NCBI RefSeq assembly: GCF_001682865.1
Contig: NZ_MAQX01000001.1
Coordinates: 124,001-188,000 of the forward strand
Direction: 5' to 3'
Length of the DNA stretch: 64,000 nucleotides
Origin: Bacillus sp. FJAT-26390
GTDB taxonomy: Bacteria; Bacillota; Bacilli; Paenibacillales; Paenibacillaceae
A program made the translations under genes and the position numbers. The number at the start of each line of letters is the position of its first letter. The stretch's first letter is position 1. Under the pieces are notes generated by a model. The model ran no database searches and was not told the DNA's origin. It saw nothing but the letters and a program-made list of their open reading frames with translations. This document shows positions 27,702 to 36,140 of the stretch, piece by piece.

Positions 27702-27736
27702 AAAAGCAGGTGCTGCTAGCGCCTGCTTTTTGTTTT
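27702..27736 (+). terminator. Rho-independent terminator
   Basis: AAAGCAGG-TGC pairs with GC-GCCTGCTTT around a short loop, followed by T residues. It ends asd and may serve the convergent VanZ-like gene in the other direction. Confidence 0.8.
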
Positions 27737-27856
27737 GGGCGGCTTGATTTGTGAAACGTGGTCTTACGGGTTGTATATTGATGTTTTTTGGATCGCTGAT
27801 GAATATAGGCACAAAGGGCATGGTAAAATCATGCGTTAGAGATCGGCCTTTTCCAT

Positions 27857-28861
27857 CTAGAATAAAGGTTTAACTATTTCTTTAATGTTTTTCGTTATTT
27901 TTTGCATCGTATTCAGTTCTGATAAAGTAATGTCCCACATGATGACATTGGTATCCGGATTAGGATCATCATTCGTGATCGTTACGGTAAGCTCATCTGC
28001 ACCGATTAAGGGTACTTCAAAAGACCAGAGTTGATTCTCGCTGCTATTGGCCGAAAAGCCCACGGAATAAACTTCTTTTCCGTTTATGCTAAACGCAATG
28101 ATGCTTTCCCCTTGGCTTCCTTTGTTGAACAAATCGTCTGGAATGGCAGCATAGGCAGTAATTTTTGCATATTTCTTATTTAAAGGATACGTGAATTCGT
28201 TCGTCCTTGCATTCGTACTGCTGTACAGATTAACTTGAGGCGCGAACTGGTTATGGTTGATCGTAAAACCGGAGAGGCTTTTATCCCAAAGGACAGCTCC
28301 TTCTTTTTGCGTTAGTTCATTTAAGGCAATGACGTTATCGGTTTCTTCGTCTATATATTTATTGATCCCGCCAAAAAGAGCAATCGTTCCAACGGAAAGG
28401 ATCATCGCTGTCAAAATTATTTTACGGATGCCTTTTAATTTTTCCCGGTCGCGGGAGATAAATCGTTGAGCGCAAAAGCCAACTGAAGCACCTATTGAAT
28501 TAATGATAATATCGTCAATATCAAACGATCCTAAACGGGTAACCATTTGGAGCACTTCAAGAATCGTAATAGACAGTACAAATAAAGCTATGAATTGGAT
28601 GAACCGAAGGCGATATAGAAGTGGGATGATGATCCCAAAAGGTATAAAGGCTGCAAAGTTGCCAAACTCAAATAACCATTGGTTAAAGTACCTTCCCGTC
28701 GGAAAATGTAAAGGGATGCCTTCAGGAGTCAGACTGTACCGCAACCCGGAATCTACAACGGAAGCCGTCCTGTTGAATCCAATAAACATGAAGTAAAGGG
28801 TTAGAGCGGTATATAATGCTAATAGGATGAGGGTCATTTTTCGTAGATTGCCTTGATACAT
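27857..28861 (-). CDS. VanZ-like membrane protein with extracytoplasmic C-terminal domain
   Basis: The N-terminal half (about 160 residues) is a VanZ-like four-to-five-helix membrane domain. Family marks are GNFAAFIPFGIIIP and the ending SFDIDDIIINSIGASVGF. A further helix near residue 155 leads to a C-terminal domain of about 150 residues with beta-strand pattern (FTINHNQFAPQVNLY, KITAYAAIPDDL, FEVPLIGADELTVTITN) that resembles NPCBM/NEW2-type carbohydrate-binding modules. VanZ proteins confer low-level teicoplanin resistance by an unclear mechanism. The start ATG 28861 has AAAGGA 7 nt upstream; ATG 28867 is too close. Function here is not established. Confidence 0.75.
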   Translation of the reverse strand: MYQGNLRKMTLILLALYTALTLYFMFIGFNRTASVVDSGLRYSLTPEGIPLHFPTGRYFNQWLFEFGNFAAFIPFGIIIPLLYRLRFIQFIALFVLSITILEVLQMVTRLGSFDIDDIIINSIGASVGFCAQRFISRDREKLKGIRKIILTAMILSVGTIALFGGINKYIDEETDNVIALNELTQKEGAVLWDKSLSGFTINHNQFAPQVNLYSSTNARTNEFTYPLNKKYAKITAYAAIPDDLFNKGSQGESIIAFSINGKEVYSVGFSANSSENQLWSFEVPLIGADELTVTITNDDPNPDTNVIMWDITLSELNTMQKITKNIKEIVKPLF

Positions 28862-29089
28862 AATCATGTCCTTTCTAATCTAAGGATGCGGCCTTGCGAA
28901 TGATTATTGGAGTGTCAACTGACGTAATAATTGCTAATAAGACTATTTTAGTAAATAAATCTAAAGCTTGTTATAAGCAGATCTTAAAATTACCTAAAGA
29001 TTGAGTATAATGATTTGTTACCATACGTATAAACGTGCAAAGTGGTAAAATAATGATAAAATGCAATTGTTAAAATGGAGGCAGCATAC

Positions 29090-29419
29090 GTGGTTACAAT
29101 TGAGGATTTCATGAAATTAGATATACGAGTCGGTACAGTAATGAAAGCAGAGCCGTTTCCGGAGGCTCGAAAACCTGCAATAAAATTAGAAATCGATTTT
29201 GGAGAGTTTGGGATGAAAAGCTCTTCGGCTCAAATTACACTCAGATACGAACCGGAACAGCTAATTGGTCGGCAAGTAATCGCTGTAATGAATTTTCCGG
29301 TTAGACGCATCGCAGGTTTTAAGTCTGAGGTTCTGGTAATCGGAGGCATCCCGGAAGAAGGCGATGTCGTTCTATTAAAACCAGATGTTCCCGTGAAGAA
29401 TGGTACGGCCATTGCTTAA
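29090..29419 (+). CDS. csaA: CsaA-like tRNA-binding-fold export chaperone
   Basis: This 109-aa protein matches CsaA in size and order of motifs: [14 protein letters not shown] at the start, KSSSAQIT in the middle, [26 protein letters not shown], and an ending [12 protein letters not shown]. CsaA has an OB fold and in Bacillus acts as a SecA-associated chaperone for exported preproteins. The start is GTG 29090 with GGAGG 8 nt upstream; ATG 29075 overlaps the ribosome binding site. It stands as a single gene. Confidence 0.88.
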   Translation: MVTIEDFMKLDIRVGTVMKAEPFPEARKPAIKLEIDFGEFGMKSSSAQITLRYEPEQLIGRQVIAVMNFPVRRIAGFKSEVLVIGGIPEEGDVVLLKPDVPVKNGTAIA

Positions 29420-29522
29420 GACACCACACTACCACACTCATGGATCGGTTTATTTTATAAAAACAATAGAATTATGATAAGATCAAATAAAGATGGTCGA
29501 GTACAACAATGGAGGCAATTTA

Positions 29523-29831
29523 ATGAGTCAACGATATCGAATTACCAGAGCGATGCAGGAAACGGGACATGCGGAGAAAACTATATCTTTGGAAGAGTGC
29601 AAGCAGTATTTTGCGTCCAAGCCAGAGTTTGCGTACACATCGGTGTTTACCGTGACAGGTGCTACAACGATGTCCATTGAGGGAGATTTTTTCATGTGGA
29701 GCTATGGCGAAACCAAGATCCCATTCAGGCATTACGAGGGAGACATTTACGTTTCCGGTACTAATGAAGCCGTTATTCCCAAAATGATTGAGGTTGCGAG
29801 CGAATTAGTAGCAGATGTGGTGGAAGGCTGA
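29523..29831 (+). CDS. Conserved hypothetical protein
   Basis: This is a 102-aa cytosolic protein without recognised domain (MSQRYRITRAMQETGHAEKT, with aromatic-rich middle FMWSYGETKIPFRHYEGDIYVSG and a helical C-terminus). The pattern suggests a small alpha/beta fold. RBS GGAGG lies 7 nt before ATG 29523; an in-frame ATG at 29493 lacks one. Its terminator is interrupted by the downstream IS3-family element, so its transcripts may now read into the IS. Confidence 0.7.
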   Translation: MSQRYRITRAMQETGHAEKTISLEECKQYFASKPEFAYTSVFTVTGATTMSIEGDFFMWSYGETKIPFRHYEGDIYVSGTNEAVIPKMIEVASELVADVVEG

Positions 29832-29903
29832 TTTTTAAAGCATATGGAATGAAACGAACTTAATCCTTACAGATAAAAACCTCTCATTAGTAGCAAGCCT
29901 AGA

Positions 29904-29942
29904 GGGACTGACCCCATAACGTGAGACAAATCAAAACACCTT
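29904..29942 (+). repeat. Left terminal inverted repeat of the IS3-family element
   Basis: The sequence matches the reverse complement of 31150-31190 over most of its length; the two blocks GGGACTGACCCC and ATCAAAACACCTT are identical, with a short divergent middle. It is the transposase-binding end. Confidence 0.9.
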
Positions 29943-29998
29943 CAAGAAAATGCAACCATGTCGTAAGATATGGAGACAACCTTGGAGGTGTTTTTACG

Positions 29999-30319
29999 TT
30001 GGCAACAAGAGTAAGTTACCCAGTGGATATAAAGACAAAAGCAATTGAAATGAGAATAGCAGGCATTCCGGTCAAGGAGGTAATGGAGCAACTCAACATA
30101 CGAAATAAAACGCAAGTGAAAACTTGGATGCGATGGTATCGTAGGGGTGAGTTAAACCGTTTAGAGCAGCCTGTTGGCAAACAATACAGCTACGGTAAAG
30201 GACCTGAGTTTACCTCGGAACTGGAGCAAATAAAGGCGGAGAATCGGTTCTTAAAGCAACAAATAGATGTACTAAAAAAGTACAAGGAGATGGAAAGGAG
30301 TTGTCACCAAAAATCATAG
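29999..30319 (+). CDS. IS3-family transposase OrfA
   Basis: OrfA (106 aa) carries a helix-turn-helix (SYPVDIKTKAIEMRIAGIPVKEVMEQLNI) for binding the IS ends and a C-terminal leucine-zipper-like coiled coil (ELEQIKAENRFLKQQIDVLKKYKE) for multimerisation. I chose TTG 29999 because GGAGGTG lies 8 nt upstream; an in-frame GTG at 29921 falls within the inverted repeat. The slippery heptamer A AAA AAG (30274-30280) near its end allows -1 frameshifting into orfB to make the OrfAB transposase. Confidence 0.88.
   Translation: MATRVSYPVDIKTKAIEMRIAGIPVKEVMEQLNIRNKTQVKTWMRWYRRGELNRLEQPVGKQYSYGKGPEFTSELEQIKAENRFLKQQIDVLKKYKEMERSCHQKS
30274..30280 (+). promoter_or_regulatory. Programmed -1 frameshift site A AAA AAG
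   Basis: The heptamer A_AAA_AAG lies in the OrfA reading frame (codons CTA AAA AAG) and orfB is open in the -1 frame from this point. Slippage here gives the OrfAB fusion that carries out transposition, as in other IS3-family elements. Confidence 0.85.
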
Positions 30320-31143
30320 TTGAACTGGTTGAGTTGATTCACGGGGAAGTTACGATCACCAAAGCTTGTTCATGGCTGGGTGTGCCACGTGCTACCTATT
30401 ACCGATGGAGAGCAAAAAACGAAACTTGGCCATTGGACAGCATGGTTGAAGAGATTCGAGAACTCTGCACTGAGAATAAATTCCGTTACGGATACCGAAA
30501 GATTACTGCACTGCTTCGAAAAAAGTACAAGATTAATCACAAGCGTGTACAACGAATCATGCAAGGTGAGCAGCTTCAATGTCGAGTCAGAGTAAAGAAA
30601 CGAAAGCATACAGGGCAGCCTGCTTATGTAGCTGAGTACCTGTTAAAGCGGCAATTTCAAGCTGAAGCACCGATGCATAAACTCGTCACGGATATTACGT
30701 ATTTACCATTCGGCGGAAAAATGATGTACCTATCGAGCATCCTCGATTTATATAACGGAGAGATCGTAGCTAGCCGTCTATCTGATACGCAAGATACGGA
30801 CTTTGTTCTGGATACACTTAATCAATTGCCAGCTGTGCCTGGTGCGATTCTCCATAGCGATCAGGGCAGCGTCTACACGTCCCATGGGTATCAGGAAGCT
30901 GTAAAAGGAAAAGGCATTACCATGAGCATGTCCCGCAAGGGAACGCCCGCTGATAATGCCCCCATTGAATCGTTTCATTCCACACTAAAGTCTGAAACGT
31001 TCTACCTCGAAGGGTTGACCCATACAACGACTGCAATCGTTGAACAGACCGTTCGAGACTACATCACTTACTATAACGCAATTCGTATTCAAACGAAACT
31101 AAAGAACCAGTCGCCGATTGATTACAGGCGACTGGCCGTTTAA
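30301..31143 (+). CDS. IS3-family transposase OrfB (DDE integrase)
   Basis: This 280-aa rve-type integrase has an HTH_21-like region (KFRYGYRKITALLRKKYKINHKRVQRIM) and the DDE catalytic triad: D in VTDITYLPF, D in LHSDQGSVY, and E in NAPIESFHSTLKSE. It overlaps orfA by 19 bp in the -1 frame. A TTG at 30301 after GAAAGGAG could start a free OrfB, but the active enzyme is expected to be the frameshifted OrfAB. No disruption is seen. Confidence 0.9.
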   Translation: MSPKIIVELVELIHGEVTITKACSWLGVPRATYYRWRAKNETWPLDSMVEEIRELCTENKFRYGYRKITALLRKKYKINHKRVQRIMQGEQLQCRVRVKKRKHTGQPAYVAEYLLKRQFQAEAPMHKLVTDITYLPFGGKMMYLSSILDLYNGEIVASRLSDTQDTDFVLDTLNQLPAVPGAILHSDQGSVYTSHGYQEAVKGKGITMSMSRKGTPADNAPIESFHSTLKSETFYLEGLTHTTTAIVEQTVRDYITYYNAIRIQTKLKNQSPIDYRRLAV

Positions 31144-31149
31144 ACTTGT

Positions 31150-31190
31150 AAGGTGTTTTGATCCCTGTCTCATAAATGGGGGTCAGTCCC
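31150..31190 (-). repeat. Right terminal inverted repeat of the IS3-family element
   Basis: Reverse complement of the left end, with 2 bp more in the middle. The terminal bases are followed directly by AGA, the second copy of the target duplication. Confidence 0.9.
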
Positions 31191-31269
31191 AGATTATTAA
31201 GGGCTAATGGGAGGTTTTTTTATGAATGCAAGCGAATGGTAGAGAAGGACAATTAATAGGAGGGCGTTC

Positions 31270-33375
31270 ATGAGAATGAGCCAACATATTTTGGAAGCGG
31301 TTGCAGATCGGATGATTCCGGAAGATGCATGGCCATCGGCAACCGATGGGGGAGTGCTGGCATACCTGAAACGCATTGCCGCCGAGGATGTCGCTACTTG
31401 GACGGATGTGATAGAACCTGGACTTCGCGCATTGGATGCGGAAGCAATAGCTCTCCATGAGCGACCATTTTCGGAGCTGCCGGATCATGAGAAGGATCGT
31501 CTGCTGCACGATGCCGAGCTTGATTCCTTTCGGGACTGGCCGGTATCGTCTAAACGGTTCTTTGACGCTTTATTGTGCCTCGTCATCGAAGGCTATTATG
31601 GAAGTCCTGAGGGGGGCGGGAATCGCGAAGGCAGGTCTTGGGACATGATCGGCTTTCGCCCGGGTCCCGTATCCGAAAGCGATGCGCCGGCTTCGGAAAC
31701 CGATTTGCCGCAATCAACCTTCGATCAACTTCGTGACCATTATGATGTGATCATCGTAGGAGCTGGGGCTGGCGGCTCGGTAGCGGCTGCTGTATTAGCT
31801 GAATCTGGACTACACGTTCTCGTCGTTGAGCGCGGAAGCTGGCTTCGCTACAATCAGATAGGCAGCGATCATTTGCGTAATCATCGGTTTAGCAAGTATG
31901 GCCACAACACAGGACCAGCAATGGATGGTAACCCACGTACGATACTATTGGCGGGCGGAGACGAACGGATCACCGCGCCGTTTGAAGGCGACTACCATAA
32001 TAATGCCATGACAGTCGGCGGAGGAACACGGATCTACGGGGCGCAGGCATGGCGCTTTCATCCGGATGACTTCCGCATGGCGAGTCGCTATGGGATACCA
32101 GACGGCAGTTCGCTAAGCGATTGGCCGATTCGTTATGAGGATCTTGAGCCTTATTACATGAGGGCAGAGTGGGAAGTCGGCGTATCCGGCGATGGGAATG
32201 CCCACTCTGGACGCGGAAGGCGACAACGCGCTTATCCCATGCCAGCGCTGCCGCGTACGCTGGAAGCAGAACGGCTGGCCCTTGCGGCAGAGAAGTTGGG
32301 ATGGGAAGCGGGGCCGGTGCCTCTGCTGATCAACTCCATTGATCGGGACGGCCGACAGGCTTGCGGGCGTTGCGGCCAATGTGTCGGATTCGCCTGCCCG
32401 ACCAACAGCAAGAATGGCGGTCACAATACGATGTTAGTAAGGGCTATCGCTACCGGTAATTGCGATCTGATCTGCGATACCACGGTGGAGCGCATCGATA
32501 CCGAGGGGGGAAGGCATGCCACCGGCGTTCGTCTTGTGCAGCAATTGGCGGGCTCCATACAGCGGCGGCAAGTGCGGGCTGGGCATGTCGTAGTTGCCGC
32601 AGGAGCGATCGAAAGCGCACGACTCCTTCTTAACTCGGCCAGTGATTCGGAACCGGATGGAATCGGCAATCGGAATGGACAAGTAGGAAGAAATCTTCAA
32701 GGGCATGTCTATTCTGGTGCATACGGCCTCTTTGATGAACCGGTTCAAGACGGTTTGGGTCCGGGAGTGAGCATTGCTACCTTCCGCTTTGACCATAGCA
32801 ACGAAGGCGGAATTATCGGGGGTGGGCTGCTTGCAAACGAGTTCACCCGGTTGCCGCTCATTCATTGGTATCGAGCGCTTGCGCCGGATGCGGCGCGATG
32901 GGGGAGCGCAGGCAAGGAAACGATGCGGGAGAGTTATTTGCGCACCAGCCAGATTATGGGGCCGATCCAAGAGATTCCGAGCGCCGAGTCCAGAGTGCAG
33001 CTATCGAGGGCTGTCAAGGATCGCTTTGGCATGCCCGCGGCTCAACTCTCCGGCAGTGTCCATCCAGAGTCGCTTCGGGCTTCAGCCATGCTGGCAGAGC
33101 AAGCGGAGAAGTGGCTTTGGGCAGCTGGAGCACGTGAGGTATGGCGGACCCGGCCAAGCGGCGGACTAAGTGCCGGGCAGCATCAAGCGGGTACACTGCG
33201 GATGGGAAGTGACCCTGTGACATCCGTCACTGACCCCTTAGGCCGCATCCATGGTTATGACAATCTGTGGGTGAGCGACGGCTCAGTGCACGTGACTAAC
33301 GGCGGCGTTAACCCGGTGTTGACGATTCTTGCTTTGGCTTTCCGCACGGCAGAGAACCTAGTGAAACAAGGGTAG
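31270..33375 (+). CDS. Gluconate 2-dehydrogenase subunit 3/GMC oxidoreductase fusion
   Basis: The 701-aa protein joins two normally separate subunits. Residues about 1-130 match gluconate 2-dehydrogenase subunit 3 (ADRMIPEDAWPSATDGGVLAY, then GYYGSPEGGGNREGRSWDMIGF). From residue 158, VIIVGAGAGGSVAAAVLAESG starts an FAD-binding GMC domain, with VGGGTRIYG and the C-terminal catalytic region VTNGGVNPVLTILALAFRTAENL. A CGRCGQCVGFACP cysteine cluster near residue 365 is notable. No Tat or Sec signal and no cytochrome c subunit are seen. Substrate is likely a sugar or polyol; electron acceptor unknown. GGAGGG precedes ATG 31270; ATG 31276 is an alternative. Confidence 0.85.
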   Translation: MRMSQHILEAVADRMIPEDAWPSATDGGVLAYLKRIAAEDVATWTDVIEPGLRALDAEAIALHERPFSELPDHEKDRLLHDAELDSFRDWPVSSKRFFDALLCLVIEGYYGSPEGGGNREGRSWDMIGFRPGPVSESDAPASETDLPQSTFDQLRDHYDVIIVGAGAGGSVAAAVLAESGLHVLVVERGSWLRYNQIGSDHLRNHRFSKYGHNTGPAMDGNPRTILLAGGDERITAPFEGDYHNNAMTVGGGTRIYGAQAWRFHPDDFRMASRYGIPDGSSLSDWPIRYEDLEPYYMRAEWEVGVSGDGNAHSGRGRRQRAYPMPALPRTLEAERLALAAEKLGWEAGPVPLLINSIDRDGRQACGRCGQCVGFACPTNSKNGGHNTMLVRAIATGNCDLICDTTVERIDTEGGRHATGVRLVQQLAGSIQRRQVRAGHVVVAAGAIESARLLLNSASDSEPDGIGNRNGQVGRNLQGHVYSGAYGLFDEPVQDGLGPGVSIATFRFDHSNEGGIIGGGLLANEFTRLPLIHWYRALAPDAARWGSAGKETMRESYLRTSQIMGPIQEIPSAESRVQLSRAVKDRFGMPAAQLSGSVHPESLRASAMLAEQAEKWLWAAGAREVWRTRPSGGLSAGQHQAGTLRMGSDPVTSVTDPLGRIHGYDNLWVSDGSVHVTNGGVNPVLTILALAFRTAENLVKQG

Positions 33376-33387
33376 CGAAAGGATGGG

Positions 33388-33413
33388 AAAGGCTGCCGCA
33401 GGGCAGCCTTTTC
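33388..33413 (+). terminator. Rho-independent terminator
   Basis: AAAGGCTGCC pairs with GGCAGCCTTT around a tiny loop, with TTTT at the end. It closes the fusion oxidoreductase gene. Confidence 0.8.
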
Positions 33414-33748
33414 TAAGCTTAAGGCAGGATGGTCACATGAGGTATGGTGCATCAAGGAGACTGCCGCTCTTTTTTGTAGGAGGAACATTTGAAATACATA
33501 CGACTTGGGAAGAAAATCATCAATATGATGAGTCAATTTGAAGGACATGATTTTCCTATGGGGCATTAGAGCGATTCTAGAGATAGTGGAAAATAAATTT
33601 AATGTTGGGTAAAATAATACAAGAGAGAGGATATAATAAACGGGCTAAAGGATACGCAAAAAGCTAGCTCTTTTGTTGATAATGAAATAAGATCATTGAA
33701 ATAGGATTATGCTAAGATTTTAATATAACAGGAAAAAAAGGAGACGCA
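33414..33748. other. Intergenic stretch, possible 26-codon ORF only
   Basis: This 335-bp AT-rich gap holds no convincing gene. A TTG-started reading frame of 26 codons (33489-33569) has GGAGG 5 nt upstream and encodes MKYIRLGKKIINMMSQFEG-type sequence, possibly a gene remnant. Nothing else was recognised apart from the SelO leader with AAAAAAGGAG. Confidence 0.3.
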
Positions 33749-35224
33749 ATGACTGAGAATAAAGCGACAGCAGAAGCAGGATGGAACTTCGACAACAGTT
33801 ATGCCCGTCTGCCTGATTCACTTTTTACAAGGATGAGCCTAAACCCTGTAGATTCACCGGAATTGATCATTCTTAATAAACCTTTGGCAGCATCGCTTGG
33901 GCTAGATGTCCAAGCACTGCAAAGTCAAGCTGGCATAGAAGTGCTTGCTGGCAATCAGGTTCCAGAAGGAGCGCTGCCGCTTGCGCAAGCCTATGCGGGA
34001 CATCAATTCGGACATTTTAACAGGTTAGGTGACGGTCGTGCTCTGCTGCTTAGTGAACAAATTACTCCTTCAGGCGAGCGAGTGGATATTCAGCTTAAAG
34101 GATCAGGCAGAACACCTTACTCCCGCGGTGGCGATGGCCGGGCCGCTCTTGGTCCAATGCTGCGCGAATACATCATCAGCGAAGCTATGCATGCGCTTGG
34201 AATTGCTACCACCCGCAGCTTAGCGGTAGTGACAACCGGTGAGACCATCTTCCGCGAAACCGTGCTGCCCGGTGCCATACTGACTCGTGTTGCTGCAAGC
34301 CATTTGCGCGTTGGAACGTTTCAATTCGCATCCAGATGGGGCACTCCCGAGGAGTTTCGGGAGCTTGCTGATTACACCTTGCAAAGGCATTATCCAGATG
34401 CTATCGCTGAAGAAAACCGTTATCTAGCGCTGCTTCAGGAAGTGGTCAAGCGTCAGGCTGAGCTGATAGCCAAATGGCAGCTTGTTGGCTTTATTCATGG
34501 GGTGATGAATACCGATAACATGGCACTAAGCGGAGAAACCATTGATTATGGTCCTTGTGCCTTCTTGGACGGTTTTGACCCTGCAACGGTGTTCAGTTCC
34601 ATAGACACTCATGGACGTTATGCATATGGCAATCAGCCGCATATCGCGGCTTGGAATCTCGCAAGGTTTGCTGAAACGCTGCTGCCGCTGCTGCATGAGG
34701 ATGAGGATCAAGCCGTCAAACTGGCGGAGGACGCGATTAAAGGTTTTATCGACTTCTATCATCGGAATTGGCTTGCGGGCATGAGAGCAAAGCTCGGTAT
34801 CTTCAATGAAGAGGAGCAGGATGAAGCGCTTATTGAAAGCCTCCTCCGTATGATGCAAGAGAAGAGTGCAGACTTTACGAACACGTTCGTTGCTTTAACT
34901 TTTGACAAGCCAGAGGAAACGGAACTGTTCGGAACTGCTGAATTTACCCAGTGGCATGAGCTGTGGCAGGAAAGACTAAGCAGGCAGAAGGAAACAAAAG
35001 ACTCGTCGCATCAGTTGATGCGCAGCAGCAATCCTGCGGTAATCCCTCGCAACCACCGGGTAGAAGCCGCACTAGAGGCAGCGGTTAAACAAGGAGATTA
35101 TAGTGTGCTGGAGCGACTTCTTGAGGTTCTTTCGAATCCTTACGCGCACTCCCCTGAACAGGCCGAATATTCTACGCTGCCTGAGCAATCCAAATATCCT
35201 TACCAGACTTTTTGCGGTACCTGA
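33749..35224 (+). CDS. selO: SelO/YdiU-family protein adenylyltransferase
   Basis: This 491-aa pseudokinase-fold protein belongs to the SelO (UPF0061) family, which transfers AMP from ATP to Ser/Thr/Tyr of target proteins and links to redox stress. Family hallmarks are [61 protein letters not shown], and [25 protein letters not shown], holding the catalytic D residues. The C-terminus ends YQTFCGT with a normal cysteine codon context, so no selenocysteine is implied. AAAAAAGGAG lies before ATG 33749. Single-gene unit. Confidence 0.93.
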   Translation: MTENKATAEAGWNFDNSYARLPDSLFTRMSLNPVDSPELIILNKPLAASLGLDVQALQSQAGIEVLAGNQVPEGALPLAQAYAGHQFGHFNRLGDGRALLLSEQITPSGERVDIQLKGSGRTPYSRGGDGRAALGPMLREYIISEAMHALGIATTRSLAVVTTGETIFRETVLPGAILTRVAASHLRVGTFQFASRWGTPEEFRELADYTLQRHYPDAIAEENRYLALLQEVVKRQAELIAKWQLVGFIHGVMNTDNMALSGETIDYGPCAFLDGFDPATVFSSIDTHGRYAYGNQPHIAAWNLARFAETLLPLLHEDEDQAVKLAEDAIKGFIDFYHRNWLAGMRAKLGIFNEEEQDEALIESLLRMMQEKSADFTNTFVALTFDKPEETELFGTAEFTQWHELWQERLSRQKETKDSSHQLMRSSNPAVIPRNHRVEAALEAAVKQGDYSVLERLLEVLSNPYAHSPEQAEYSTLPEQSKYPYQTFCGT

Positions 35225-35281
35225 TGCAGAAGTGATTGGCTAACTAAATAATTCTAGGGAGCAGTTTTTAAATTTTTACGG

Positions 35282-35312
35282 AAAAGGGCCGATGTATCGG
35301 CTCTTTTTTTTG
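35282..35312 (+). terminator. Rho-independent terminator
   Basis: AAAAGGGCCGAT pairs with ATCGGCTCTTTT (one G-T pair) around a GT loop, followed by eight T. It ends selO. Confidence 0.85.
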
Positions 35313-35385
35313 TAGCTTAATTTATAAAGGAATAAAGATTGTATTCAATTTACTTAAAAAACCATTCTCAAAAATTATTTAGTAA

Positions 35386-35438
35386 AAAAGATGATATCCC
35401 GGAGTCATTTGACTAACCGGAATGTCGTCTTTTTTTAA
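35386..35438. terminator. Bidirectional terminator between selO and marR
   Basis: AAAAAAGATGATAT-CCGG pairs with CCGG-ATGTCGTCTTTTTTT with a few mismatches. A/T runs on both sides let it serve the minus-strand marR gene as well as plus-strand transcription. Confidence 0.6.
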
Positions 35439-35448
35439 GCCACAAGTT

Positions 35449-35943
35449 TTAAGAAGAAGATTTGCTTCGTGTCGTGGAGCTAAGATGAAGGATCTGCTCC
35501 TCCAATACATCGCTGGCTTTTTCTAAAAACTGTGTAATGAGCGCTAGCTCTTCATCCGAATAAGAGGCAGCGAGATTAACCATCGCGGCGTGGAGCGGGT
35601 GGTAGGTTTGGCTGACCTCTTCTTTATTTTCATACAAAGGGACAATAATGACTTTGCGCCGGTCCCTGGGATCATGTTCTCTTCGAACAAAACCGTTTTT
35701 TTCGAGACGGTCAATTAATGCGGTAACGCTGCCTGTAGTGAGACCCGTTAGTTTGGAGAGCTCACCGGCGGTGATAGGGCCTTTTTCATGCAAAATATCT
35801 ACAGATATAAAATCATTATTGTATAACCCTAAAGAGGCAGCTACATTTTGCTGGTATAGTACGGTACGGGTTCCTAGTCCCCGCATGCGCAAGGTAAAGT
35901 TCTCCTGCTCCTGTGTAGGTTGGTCTTGTTGTTCGCTTGACAA
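35449..35943 (-). CDS. MarR-family transcriptional regulator
   Basis: This 164-aa regulator has the MarR winged helix: ITAGELSKLTGLTTGSVTALIDRLEKNGFVRREHDPRDRRKVIIVPL, the recognition helix and wing. Helices at both ends form the dimer interface. It is divergent from a UvrA2-type gene and a drug exporter, so it very likely represses them and itself in the absence of a toxic ligand. A 9-1-9 palindrome at 35971-35989 lies between the predicted -35 and -10 of its own promoter. AAAGGAGG precedes the ATG. Confidence 0.9.
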   Translation of the reverse strand: MSSEQQDQPTQEQENFTLRMRGLGTRTVLYQQNVAASLGLYNNDFISVDILHEKGPITAGELSKLTGLTTGSVTALIDRLEKNGFVRREHDPRDRRKVIIVPLYENKEEVSQTYHPLHAAMVNLAASYSDEELALITQFLEKASDVLEEQILHLSSTTRSKSSS

Positions 35944-35968
35944 AACATAACCCTCCTTTTAAGATGTA

Positions 35969-35997
35969 ATTATCTTGATGATCAAGATATTAGACAA
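35969..35997 (-). promoter_or_regulatory. marR promoter with embedded MarR operator
   Basis: On the minus strand TTGTCT (35992-35997) and GATAAT (35969-35974) are 17 bp apart. TATCTTGAT-G-ATCAAGATA (35971-35989) is a perfect 9-bp inverted repeat inside the spacer, ideal for autorepression. A related half-site, TACTTGATGA, lies near 36004 towards the divergent gene. Confidence 0.65.
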
Positions 35998-36140
35998 ACG
36001 AGATACTTGATGAAATGACTTATTGAGTTTATTTTAGCGAAATTATCACTAATTTGCAAAGGGGTGCAAAAGTCATCACGCAGCTCTTAGTACGATCCCT
36101 TTGGCGATAGCATTAAATTGTAATTTGAGGAGTGTTTCTT

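Larger units (their letters stand above)
29904..31190 (+). mobile_element. Complete IS3-family insertion sequence (IS150-like)
   Basis: The element is 1287 bp long with imperfect terminal inverted repeats of about 40 bp (left 29904-29942, right 31150-31190), both beginning GGGACTGACCCC. The trinucleotide AGA flanks each end (29901-29903 and 31191-31193), the 3-bp target duplication usual for this group. It carries orfA and orfB in the IS3 arrangement with an A AAA AAG frameshift site. Both frames are open, so it looks able to move. It sits in the loop of a terminator downstream of the 102-aa gene. Confidence 0.93.

Noticed and set aside
29075-29089. ATG 29075 as csaA start
   Set aside because: It overlaps the ribosome binding site and adds five residues not typical of CsaA; GTG 29090 fits the family length.
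33489-33569. 26-codon TTG-started frame with GGAGG upstream
   Set aside because: Too short and without any recognisable family; the only support is the ribosome binding site. Recorded in the intergenic entry.
35208-35224. Selenocysteine at the SelO C-terminus
   Set aside because: The end reads FCGT with a TGC cysteine codon followed by a normal stop; no SECIS-like element was looked for or needed.
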